Assembly (NCBI GenBank): GCA_019246455.1
Contig: JAFAQJ010000208.1
Span: 1-8,097, forward strand
Source: Pseudolabrys sp.
GTDB taxonomy: Bacteria > Pseudomonadota > Alphaproteobacteria > Rhizobiales > Xanthobacteraceae
Reading direction: 5' to 3'
Length of the DNA stretch: 8,097 nt
In this document: piece by piece, positions 1 through 6,192 of the stretch
Numbering within the stretch: the first letter of the stretch is position 1
Layout of the letters: every line of letters starts with the position of its first letter
Notes under the pieces: model-generated
The model's input: the letters and a program-made list of their open reading frames with translations, nothing else
The model's database searches: none
Told to the model about the DNA's origin: nothing
Made by a program: the position numbers and the translations under genes

Positions 1-1229
1 AAATCGCGGATCGCCGCCTTGGTCTTGCCGCCCAACGTGCCGTCGGGCTCGCCGATGTCGTAACCGTGATCGGCGAGCCGCTGTTGCAACTCGAGACGCT
101 CGGCGCGCGACAGAACACGCTCGTAGCGCGGCCATTGCTGCACGAACGGAGCCCCGCCGCGCAACCGGTCGGCGAGATGCCCGATCGCCAGGGCGTAGGC
201 TTCCGCCGGATTGTATTTCATGATGACACGGAAATTATCGATCATCAGAAAGCCCGGACCCTGAATACCCGCGGGCACGAGAAGATAGGCGCGCTCTTCC
301 GGATGCGGGAACGTCAGCCCATTCGGACGCTGCACGCCCTGCCGCATCCATTCCGCGACCGTCAGGACACGCCCGCGGTCGGCCAGCATGAAATTGAGCG
401 TCACCGGCACTACGACCTCGTAGCCCCACGGCCGTCCAGTCTGCCAACCGTCCTTCTTCAGATTGTTGGCGGTCGACGCCAAGAGGTCCGGCACCGAGTC
501 GATCACGTCGCGGCGCCCGTCACCGTCGAAATCGACCGCGTATTTCTTGAATGCAGTCGGCATGAACTGCGTCGCGCCGAACGCGCCGGCCCACGAGCCG
601 ACCAGGCGGTCGGGGCGCACGTCGCCGCGCTGGATGATCTCCAGGGTCGAAAGAAATTCCTCCCGGAAATATTTCTGCCGCCGGCCGACGCAGGCGAGCG
701 TTGCGGTCGAGCGCAGCACGCTGCGGTCGCCTGCCAGCGTGCCGTAATTCGTCTCGACGCCCCAGATCGCCGTCAGAGTGTAGCGGTCGACGCCGTAGGC
801 ACGCTCGACCGCGTCAAAGGTCGTGCGGTATTTATCGAGCAACTCCCTGCCCTTCTGGATGCGCGCATCTGTCACCAGCACGTCGAGATAGTCCCAGAAT
901 GATTTGGTGAACTCCGGCTGGGCATCGAGCAGATCCATGATCCGCAAATCGGGCGTCAGCGCCGCGGTTTGCGTGATGAATGTCTCGTGCGTGATGTGTC
1001 GCCGTGCCGCAGCAGGCCACAGGCTTTGAAGACACTGCGGACAATTCTGGGCTGCCGCGGAAATTTCCTCCGCCGTCATCAACGGGTGGCCCGAGGCGTC
1101 GGATTCACCACTCCATTCCTTGGGCGCGGCGGGATCGAGCGACAGCGCTCCGGTCATCTGCGCGAGCGCGGGCGCCCCGCAAATCGCGACGCAGGCCGCC
1201 GCGGCCAGAACTTGATGAAGCATTTTCAT
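1..1229 (-). CDS. MltB-family lytic murein transglycosylase, C-terminal end cut by window edge
   Basis: Periplasmic enzyme that cleaves the MurNAc-GlcNAc bond of peptidoglycan, forming 1,6-anhydro-MurNAc ends. The frame is open from ATG at 1229 to the left edge (409 residues visible). Residues 1-23 form a Sec signal peptide ending ALA before Q24. The catalytic domain follows: WGVETNYG places the catalytic Glu at residue 159, close to Glu162 of E. coli MltB, and GSWAGAFGATQFMPTAF (211-227) is a family block. DFDGDGRRDVID (233-244) resembles the EF-hand-like calcium loop of MltB. Residues about 373-409 match the start of a PF01471 peptidoglycan-binding domain (LQQRLADHGY, then G-x-x-DGTLGGKTKAAI). 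Members are usually about 400-430 residues, so few are probably missing. There is no proper lipobox at Cys13 or Cys17, so a soluble rather than lipoprotein form is likely. An oddity is a CPQC pair at 63-66. GGGAC lies a few bases before the start. The gene is divergent from galU. Confidence 0.93.
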   Translation of the reverse strand, partial: MKMLHQVLAAAACVAICGAPALAQMTGALSLDPAAPKEWSGESDASGHPLMTAEEISAAAQNCPQCLQSLWPAAARRHITHETFITQTAALTPDLRIMDLLDAQPEFTKSFWDYLDVLVTDARIQKGRELLDKYRTTFDAVERAYGVDRYTLTAIWGVETNYGTLAGDRSVLRSTATLACVGRRQKYFREEFLSTLEIIQRGDVRPDRLVGSWAGAFGATQFMPTAFKKYAVDFDGDGRRDVIDSVPDLLASTANNLKKDGWQTGRPWGYEVVVPVTLNFMLADRGRVLTVAEWMRQGVQRPNGLTFPHPEERAYLLVPAGIQGPGFLMIDNFRVIMKYNPAEAYALAIGHLADRLRGGAPFVQQWPRYERVLSRAERLELQQRLADHGYDIGEPDGTLGGKTKAAIRD

Positions 1230-1290
1230 CGACACTGTCCCATGGCCCGCAATGTACCCGACAGATAGGGGTGAACCGATAACGTTTCGA

Positions 1291-1307
1291 GGCCGTTAAA
1301 AGCGGCC
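1291..1307 (+). other. Perfect 5-bp GC inverted repeat (hairpin) in the galU leader
   Basis: GGCCG (1291-1295) pairs with CGGCC (1303-1307). The stem can extend by a T-G and a T-A pair, leaving an AAA loop, and TTTGCTGT follows. It resembles a weak intrinsic terminator or leader hairpin in the galU direction, but the T run is only three bases. Function is not established. Confidence 0.3.
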
Positions 1308-1318
1308 TTTGCTGTACT

Positions 1319-1337
1319 GGACCCCCGGGCCCGGTCC
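1319..1337 (+). other. GC-rich inverted repeat upstream of galU
   Basis: GGACC (1319-1323) and GGTCC (1333-1337) form inverted arms around a core containing CCCGGG and GGGCCC palindromes. It lies about 40 bases before the galU start, just after the 1291-1307 hairpin. It could be a leader structure or an operator, or may simply reflect GC-rich sequence. Confidence 0.25.
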
Positions 1338-1378
1338 ATGCTTTCTCGTTGCGCACGAATCACCCGGATCGGATTTTC

Positions 1379-2254
1379 ATGACCCGCATTCGCAAAGCCA
1401 TTTTCCCGGTCGCCGGTCTCGGCACCCGCTTCTTGCCCGCGACCAAGGCTATGCCGAAGGAAATGCTGACGGTCGTCGACAAACCGTTGATCCAGCACGT
1501 GGTAGACGAGGCGCGCGAGGCAGGCATCGAGCATTTCATCTTTGTGACCGGGCGTAACAAGGGCGTGATTGAGGATCACTTCGACCGGCAGTTCGAGCTT
1601 GAGACCACGCTCGAGCAGAAGAAGAAGAACGCGGAACTCGAACTGCTCGACCGCGACCTGCCCGGCGCGGGCCAGGCAAGTTTCACGCGGCAGCAAGGGC
1701 CGCTCGGTTTGGGCCACGCGGTGTGGTGCGCCCGCGAGATCGTCGGCCATGAGCCGTTCGCCGTGCTGCTGCCTGACGTGCTGGTCAAAGGCAAGCCGAG
1801 CTGCCTCAAGCAAATGACCGATGCCTATGCCGAGCTTGGATCCGGCAGCAACATCATCGCGGTCGAGGAAGTGCCGATGGACAAGGTCGCCATGTACGGA
1901 ATCGTCGGCATCGGCAAGGCCAAAGGCAAAGCGCACGAAATCACCCAGATGGTGGAGAAACCTGCGCGCGACAAGGCGCCGTCGAACCTCAGCGTCACCG
2001 GCCGTTACATCCTGCAGCCGGAGATTTTCAATGTGCTGGAGACGCAACCAAAAGGCGCTGGCGGCGAAATCCAGTTGACCGACGCTATGGTGACGCTCGC
2101 GAAGCAGCAGCCGTTCTATAGTCTAAAATTCACCGGCAAGAGCTACGATTGCGGCTCGAAGATCGGCTTCCTCTCCGCCAACATCGCCTATGCGCTCGAG
2201 AGGCCGGACCTCGGCCCGGCACTGCGCGAGGAAATGCGTAACGCGCTCAAGTAG
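1379..2254 (+). CDS. galU: UTP--glucose-1-phosphate uridylyltransferase (UDP-glucose pyrophosphorylase)
   Basis: Cytoplasmic enzyme making UDP-glucose and pyrophosphate from UTP and glucose-1-phosphate (EC 2.7.7.9). It feeds LPS core, exopolysaccharide, cellulose/glucan and glycolipid synthesis. At 291 residues it is full length for the family. The nucleotide-binding signature with its GLGTRFLP and PKEM elements spans residues 9-29. GLGHAV is at 110-115, the Asp of LLPDVL (133) fits the metal/nucleotide site, MYGIV is at 172-176, VEKP at 192-195, GEIQLTDA at 229-236 and YDCGSKIGF at 256-264. All are conserved GalU blocks in the expected order. An in-frame TTG at 1349 would add ten residues, but the ATG at 1379 has purine-rich GGATCGGA upstream and gives the canonical short lead into the Rossmann-like fold. 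The gene is divergent from the transglycosylase and its stop lies 3 bases from that of the outer-membrane protein gene. Confidence 0.97.
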   Translation: MTRIRKAIFPVAGLGTRFLPATKAMPKEMLTVVDKPLIQHVVDEAREAGIEHFIFVTGRNKGVIEDHFDRQFELETTLEQKKKNAELELLDRDLPGAGQASFTRQQGPLGLGHAVWCAREIVGHEPFAVLLPDVLVKGKPSCLKQMTDAYAELGSGSNIIAVEEVPMDKVAMYGIVGIGKAKGKAHEITQMVEKPARDKAPSNLSVTGRYILQPEIFNVLETQPKGAGGEIQLTDAMVTLAKQQPFYSLKFTGKSYDCGSKIGFLSANIAYALERPDLGPALREEMRNALK

Positions 2255-2257
2255 CGC

Positions 2258-3961
2258 TCAGTACTGCAGCCGCAGGCCAAGCAAGAAAATGCTGGCGGTG
2301 TAATCGACGCCGCTGACATTCGAGCGCAGCCACTCCTGCCGGAACTCACCTTTGATCTGGACCATGCGGTTGAGCTTGTAGGTCAACCCGGCGCCGAGCG
2401 AGTAGCGCTTGTCCTTGCGATCGGGGGTGGTTGTGGTGGCGGTTGAGGCGACGCAGGAACACAGTTCCGTGGTGCCACCCGCCGTCAGCGGCACGGTGCC
2501 GCCGACATAGGTGTCATATCCGAAGCCGGCCTTGAGTGTGCCGACCAGCCAGCGGCGGAACTCGTGGTCGACCTGCACGCCGACGTCGCGATAGAAAATG
2601 CCGGAGACATCGGGTGTGGTGGATTCCGCGATGGTTGAAGCGGCGGTGAATTTCACCGTCGTCAACGGCGTCGCAGTCCAGATCAGCGAGCCGTTGCCGA
2701 TCAGGCCGCTGAGCGGCGCCAATCGCGAATCCGCGTAGTCGCGTTTCGTGTAACCGATCGCGACCTCGCCGGTCAGGAATTGCCGCATCTCGAAGGTCGA
2801 GCCGATCTTCGCCGTAAAGCCATTGGAATCACGCTGGAAGCCGAAGAAATCGGTCGCGAGGTCGTGCTTACGCGTGTCGCCGCCGACTTCGACAAACGGT
2901 GTCATGCCGGGATAGAGCTCGTAGCCGGCGCGGAACGTGCCGCCATACTGGTTGTAGTTGCGGTCCTCGTTGCTGGCGCTCGTGCCGTCGATCAATTTCG
3001 AGTCCTGATAGACGGTACGCTCGGCATCGCCTTTGACGCCGAGCTCGAGGCGATTGAAGCGATGCGTGTACCCTCCGTAGCCGCCGAACGTCGTGTAAAT
3101 CGGCAGCTTCGAGAGACCGGCTTGGAGATTGGGGCTGTTTGGATTGTCGGTCGAAACGAGATCGCGCACACCAAGTTCGATCTTGTCGTTCTTCGTGACA
3201 TCGATGCGGCCATCGACCTTGCCGTTGAAATAGGGGCGGCTCAATGACGGCGTCTCGTCGGGACTATAGGCGGTATATGTCCCACGAAGGTCCGCCTTCA
3301 ACTCATGACGGGCCCAGTCGGACTGCACCTTGAGTTCGGGCGCAGCGGTATAGGTCGTCGCGCCGCGTCCGCCAGGCGATTGCGATGGATTGGAGTCACG
3401 ACCGATGGAAAGTTCAATCGCCGGATAAAGCAGAAATGTGCCAGCGCGCATGCCGATCGCGGCGTAAGGGTCCGGCGGCTCGGTGTGCGCCTTGCGGCGT
3501 TTCGGCTGTGTGTAGACCGGCGTAAGCGCGACCGGCGGCTGACCGGGCGCGCCGGATGCGAATGAACCGGCGGCGGCGGATGAGACCACTGGCGCGCTGT
3601 CTTGCGGTTTCGCAGGCGCCGGATTGGTCTCGAGCGGCACGTGTGGCGCCGCGACATTGGCCTTTGGCGTCGGCTGTTTGGTTTTGGGTTTTTGTTTCTT
3701 GCGCGCATTGGTGGCGTCGAAGCCGGTCGAACCGGCGCCTGACGGTGGCGGTGTGAAATTCGGCGGCGGTCCGAGCTGCGCTTGCGGCGCGACCGGCTTG
3801 AACTTGCGGTACGGCAATTTCTGCTCGCTATCCGACGGCGGCGTCAGTGGATCCTGGATCGCGCCGGTCACCTGCGCGTGCGCCGTCGCGCACCACGCCA
3901 GCGCGCCGGCAGCGATGCCGGCACGCAGCGCGCGCAGATTGCAGATGCGGAATCTCCGCAA
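2258..3961 (-). CDS. Outer-membrane beta-barrel protein (BBP2_2/PF10082-like)
   Basis: Predicted outer-membrane barrel of 567 residues; transported substrate unknown. From the TTG at 3961, residues 1-29 form a Sec signal peptide: basic MRRFRICNLRALR, a hydrophobic Ala-rich stretch, then AHA before Q30. Residues about 37-165 are proline-, alanine- and lysine-rich (for example GPPPNFTPPPSG and RKKQKPKTKQPTPK), probably a disordered periplasmic segment. From about 168 onwards, alternating amphipathic strands with aromatic ends begin at GMRAGTFLLYPAIELSIGRD, which resembles the opening of PF10082 barrels. The protein ends in FLLGLRLQY, a plausible BAM beta-signal with terminal Tyr. A CSC pair (residues 502-504) sits in a Thr-rich loop. 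No ATG is available near the signal peptide. TTG at 3961 is preceded by GGAGG, whereas TTG at 4039 (593 residues) would put 26 extra residues before the signal. Such barrels often lie near polysaccharide genes, which fits galU and kdsD on either side. Family assignment is by pattern recognition only. Confidence 0.82.
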   Translation of the reverse strand: MRRFRICNLRALRAGIAAGALAWCATAHAQVTGAIQDPLTPPSDSEQKLPYRKFKPVAPQAQLGPPPNFTPPPSGAGSTGFDATNARKKQKPKTKQPTPKANVAAPHVPLETNPAPAKPQDSAPVVSSAAAGSFASGAPGQPPVALTPVYTQPKRRKAHTEPPDPYAAIGMRAGTFLLYPAIELSIGRDSNPSQSPGGRGATTYTAAPELKVQSDWARHELKADLRGTYTAYSPDETPSLSRPYFNGKVDGRIDVTKNDKIELGVRDLVSTDNPNSPNLQAGLSKLPIYTTFGGYGGYTHRFNRLELGVKGDAERTVYQDSKLIDGTSASNEDRNYNQYGGTFRAGYELYPGMTPFVEVGGDTRKHDLATDFFGFQRDSNGFTAKIGSTFEMRQFLTGEVAIGYTKRDYADSRLAPLSGLIGNGSLIWTATPLTTVKFTAASTIAESTTPDVSGIFYRDVGVQVDHEFRRWLVGTLKAGFGYDTYVGGTVPLTAGGTTELCSCVASTATTTTPDRKDKRYSLGAGLTYKLNRMVQIKGEFRQEWLRSNVSGVDYTASIFLLGLRLQY

Positions 3962-3975
3962 TGGCCCTCCGGCCA
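3946..3975 (-). promoter_or_regulatory. Ribosome-binding site and tandem hairpins around the TTG start of the barrel gene
   Basis: On the minus strand, GGAGG (3970-3966) lies just before TTG (3961-3959). GGCC (3974-3971) and GGCC (3966-3963) form a stem, extended by T3975-A3962, that presents GGAG as its four-base loop. Immediately after it, TGCGGA (3960-3955) pairs with TCCGCA (3951-3946) around a three-base loop, so the last two bases of the start codon fall inside a second hairpin. The site supports the choice of start and could tune translation; that regulatory role is inference. Confidence 0.4.
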
Positions 3976-4063
3976 AAGCCGGTGCGAGCCTGGCGAAAAC
4001 GTTTGCGCAACCGGTCGTCCAGTGGAACGACCACGGCAAAAGCGCCCGCCAGGCGGCAGGCTT

Positions 4064-4094
4064 TGGTTAACGGAGTAGAAACGGTTATGGTTAA
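4064..4094. promoter_or_regulatory. TGGTTAA direct repeats, one matching a CtrA half-site (TTAACCAT)
   Basis: TGGTTAA occurs at 4064-4070 and 4088-4094, offset by 24 bases. The second copy extends to ATGGTTAA (4087-4094), whose complement TTAACCAT is the 8-mer CtrA-type motif of many alphaproteobacteria. The classical TTAA-N7-TTAA spacing is absent. This is a tentative regulator site only. Confidence 0.22.
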
Positions 4095-4140
4095 TGAGGC
4101 GTTGACCACGACTTCCCCGCGATTTGTGGGTCGTTTCGCG

Positions 4141-4146
4141 CTATAG
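4141..4146 (+). promoter_or_regulatory. Possible -10 element for kdsD
   Basis: CTATAG within GCGCTATAGTCCG resembles an alphaproteobacterial -10 box. It would place transcription start near 4153, inside the alternative GTG start (4150) and 24 bases before the ATG at 4177. No good -35 lies 16-18 bases upstream; the best TTGACC (4102-4107) is 33 bases away. Support is therefore weak. Confidence 0.25.
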
Positions 4147-4176
4147 TCCGTGCAGACGCCGGGAAACCCATCAGCT

Positions 4177-5181
4177 ATGGCGAAATCGAAAGCTCAGAAT
4201 ACGCCGTCGGGAGAACACAGCGACGCCATCGCCTCGGCGGTGCGCACCCTTGGCCTCGAGGCTGACGGCCTCAATGCGCTTGCCGCGGCGCTACGTGACG
4301 GGCTCGGCGCATCGTTCCGCGCCGCGATCACGCGCATCCGCGCTGCCGAAGGCCGCGTGATTGTTACCGGCATGGGCAAATCCGGCCATATCGCGCGCAA
4401 GATTGCGGCAACGCTAGCCTCGACGGGAACGCCGGCCTTTTTCATTCATGCCGGCGACGCGGGTCACGGCGATCTCGGCATGATCACCAAGAAGGATGTG
4501 ATCCTCGCTTTGTCGTGGTCGGGCGAAACTGCCGAACTTAAAACATTGATCGAATATTCGCGCCGTTTCGAGATCGCCCTGATCGGCATTACGGCGTCGG
4601 CAGATTCGACTCTCGGCAAGGCGTCCGACGTGACGCTAACCCTGCCAAACGCGCGGGAAGCCTGCCCGCATAATCTCGCGCCGACAACGTCGTCCCTAAT
4701 GCAACTCGCGATCGGAGATGCGCTCGCAATCGCGCTGCTCGACAGCCGCGGCTTCACCGCGACGGATTTCGGCATGCTGCATCCGGCCGGCAAGCTCGGC
4801 GCGATGCTAAAATACACCCGCGATCTCATGCACGACGGCAAGACGATGCCGCTCGCGCCGCTCGGCACTAAAATGTCGAACGCGGTCGTGGAAATGTCAG
4901 CCAAAGGCTTCGGCTGCGTCGGGATCACCGACGCGCATGGCATGTTGGTCGGCATCATCACCGACGGCGACCTGCGCCGGCACATGCGGCCGAACTTGCT
5001 CGACGCGAAAGTCGACGAGGTGATGACGCGCAACCCGAAAGTCGTGCGCGACGACCAGTTGGCGAGCGAAGTACTGGAAATTCTCAACTCGTCGAAGATC
5101 ACCGCGGTGTTCGTCGCCGAAGGCCGCAAACCGATCGGACTTCTCCATCTCCACGATCTGCTGCGCGCGGGCGTGGCTTAG
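4177..5181 (+). CDS. kdsD: KpsF/GutQ-family arabinose-5-phosphate isomerase
   Basis: Cytoplasmic isomerase interconverting D-ribulose 5-phosphate and D-arabinose 5-phosphate (EC 5.3.1.13), the first step towards KDO for LPS. At 334 residues it is close to the usual 320-340. The N-terminal SIS domain carries GMGKSGHIARK (Lys68), FIHAGDAGHGDLGMI (His91), SWSGETAEL (Glu117), NAREACPHNLAPT (Glu161) and LHPAGKLG (His202). These match the Lys, Glu, Glu and His reported as important in E. coli KdsD. Two CBS domains follow, about 216-272 (VGIITDGDLRR) and 278-334 (VDEVMTRNPKVV, then IGLLHLHDLLRAG). An oddity is GDAGHGDLG, where relatives commonly have a Glu (EA-x-HGDLG). An in-frame GTG at 4150 would add nine residues, but it lies at the predicted transcription start. 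The ATG at 4177 lacks a strong Shine-Dalgarno. The gene is divergent from the barrel gene and converges on hemH. A GutQ-like paralogue role cannot be excluded. Confidence 0.95.
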   Translation: MAKSKAQNTPSGEHSDAIASAVRTLGLEADGLNALAAALRDGLGASFRAAITRIRAAEGRVIVTGMGKSGHIARKIAATLASTGTPAFFIHAGDAGHGDLGMITKKDVILALSWSGETAELKTLIEYSRRFEIALIGITASADSTLGKASDVTLTLPNAREACPHNLAPTTSSLMQLAIGDALAIALLDSRGFTATDFGMLHPAGKLGAMLKYTRDLMHDGKTMPLAPLGTKMSNAVVEMSAKGFGCVGITDAHGMLVGIITDGDLRRHMRPNLLDAKVDEVMTRNPKVVRDDQLASEVLEILNSSKITAVFVAEGRKPIGLLHLHDLLRAGVA

Positions 5182-5184
5182 GAA

Positions 5185-6183
5185 TTACAGCCAGCCTTTA
5201 AGCTCCCGCTCGACAATGGCGCGGATCACTTTCATCCCGCCGGGACTGTCGTTGAGGCATCGGATCGCCGCAAAGTTCTTGCCGCCCGCGGCCTTGAAGA
5301 TCGCGGCATTCTCCATCGCGATTTCTTCCAGCGTTTCGAGGCAATCCGCCGCGAAGCCCGGCGTGATCACGGCGATATTTTTGACGCCGCGTTCGCCCAG
5401 AGATTTCACGGTGGCATCCGTATAAGGCTTGAGCCACTCAGCGTTGCCGAAGCGCGACTGGAACGTCATTACGAGCTTGTCGCTCATCTTGAGCTTACGC
5501 CGCAGCAGCCGCGCAGTCGCAACGCACTGGTCGTAATAGGGATCGCCTTTGTCCCGATATTCCTCCGGCATGCCGTGGAACGAAGCGATAATCTTTTCGG
5601 GCTTGAACGGCAGGCGGCGTAGCTCGGCGTTGAGCGACGCCGCGAGCGCATCGATATAGACCGGATCGTCGAAATAGGCAGGCGCAACCCGCAGCGCCGG
5701 CTGCCAGCGCATCATCTCGAGCGACTGAAATACCTTGTCGCATACGGTCGCGGTGGTCGCCGCGGCGTATTGCGGATAAAGCGGCAATACGAGAATGCGG
5801 TCGCAACCGGATTTCCGGAGCTTTTCGAGGCGCGAGGGGATCGACGGATTGCCGTAGCGCATCGCCCAATCGACGACGACGGGCTCGCTTTTAAGGGCCG
5901 CCGCAAGCTTGTCGGACTGGGAGCGGGTGATCGTCTTGAGCGGCGATTCATTGAGTTCGCGATTCCAGATTTTCTCGTAATCGCGGCCTTTGCGGCGCGG
6001 TCGCACCGACAGAATGATAAGGTTGAGGATCAGCCACCACTTGAATCGGCTCTCCTCGATCACGCGGCGATCGGACAGAAATTCCGCGAGATAACGCCGC
6101 ATCGACCAGTAATCAGTTGCGTCCGGCGTACCGAGATTGACGAGCAGCACGCCGACGCGGCGCACCTTGCTGGCTTTTTTCAT
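5185..6183 (-). CDS. hemH: Ferrochelatase
   Basis: Inserts ferrous iron into protoporphyrin IX to make protoheme, the last step of heme synthesis, at the cytoplasmic face of the membrane. At 332 residues it is typical for bacteria. The family opening GVLLVNLGTPD is at residues 11-21. A hydrophobic stretch at 49-60 (WWLILNLIILSV) fits the lip that touches the membrane and the porphyrin. LPLYPQYAAATTA is at 133-145. SFHGMPEEY (201-209) carries the catalytic His203, and CLETLEEI (281-288) the conserved active-site Glu283. CLNDSP (309-314) is a C-terminal family block. The tail after Cys309 has no cysteine, so the C-terminal 2Fe-2S cluster seen in animal enzymes and some bacteria is unlikely. The ATG is 9 bases after the stop of the upstream CoA-ligase-like gene with no clear Shine-Dalgarno, so translation may be coupled. 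Its stop is 3 bases from the kdsD stop. Confidence 0.97.
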   Translation of the reverse strand: MKKASKVRRVGVLLVNLGTPDATDYWSMRRYLAEFLSDRRVIEESRFKWWLILNLIILSVRPRRKGRDYEKIWNRELNESPLKTITRSQSDKLAAALKSEPVVVDWAMRYGNPSIPSRLEKLRKSGCDRILVLPLYPQYAAATTATVCDKVFQSLEMMRWQPALRVAPAYFDDPVYIDALAASLNAELRRLPFKPEKIIASFHGMPEEYRDKGDPYYDQCVATARLLRRKLKMSDKLVMTFQSRFGNAEWLKPYTDATVKSLGERGVKNIAVITPGFAADCLETLEEIAMENAAIFKAAGGKNFAAIRCLNDSPGGMKVIRAIVERELKGWL

Positions 6184-6192
6184 CGTGCGAGC

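Larger units (their letters stand above)
1230..1378. promoter_or_regulatory. Divergent intergenic region between the transglycosylase gene and galU
   Basis: These 149 bases must hold the promoters of two divergent genes. I could not find a convincing -35/-10 pair for either direction. Two GC-rich inverted repeats lie in the galU-proximal half (1291-1307 and 1319-1337). A short purine stretch, GGATCGGA at 1366-1373, sits at ribosome-binding distance from the galU ATG at 1379. That a promoter is present is inferred from gene orientation, not from a recognised motif. Confidence 0.4.
3962..4176. promoter_or_regulatory. Divergent intergenic region between the barrel gene and kdsD
   Basis: About 215 bases with no gene, using the starts chosen here. 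It holds the barrel gene's ribosome-binding hairpin, two TGGTTAA direct repeats (4064-4070 and 4088-4094) and a -10-like CTATAG (4141-4146). The AT-richer core at about 4060-4100 is the likely control region for both genes. A barrel promoter should read leftward from here, but I cannot point to a clear -35/-10 pair. Confidence 0.4.

Noticed and set aside
66..902. Long plus-strand open frame (278 codons)
   Set aside because: Lies antisense to the transglycosylase, whose catalytic and calcium-loop motifs are clear. The translation is Arg/His-rich with no domain, as expected of a GC-rich shadow frame.
1349..1378. galU starting at TTG 1349
   Set aside because: Adds ten residues not typical of the family; the ATG at 1379 has a better upstream context.
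1226..2047. Minus-strand open frame of 273 codons across galU
   Set aside because: It mirrors galU codons on the opposite strand and has no recognisable motif; galU is certain.
2780..3247. Plus-strand open frame of 155 codons inside the barrel gene
   Set aside because: Shadow of the barrel gene, whose beta-strand pattern, signal peptide and C-terminal aromatic residue are coherent in one minus-strand frame.
3962..4039. Barrel gene starting at TTG 4039
   Set aside because: Would put 26 residues in front of a well-formed signal peptide, with no convincing ribosome-binding site. TTG at 3961 has GGAGG upstream. It remains possible.
4102..4146. TTGACC (4102-4107) with CTATAG (4141-4146) as one kdsD promoter
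   Set aside because: The spacer is 33 bases, far from the usual 16-18.
4464..5129. Minus-strand open frame of 221 codons
   Set aside because: Antisense to kdsD; low-complexity Ser/Arg/Ala-rich translation with no family features.
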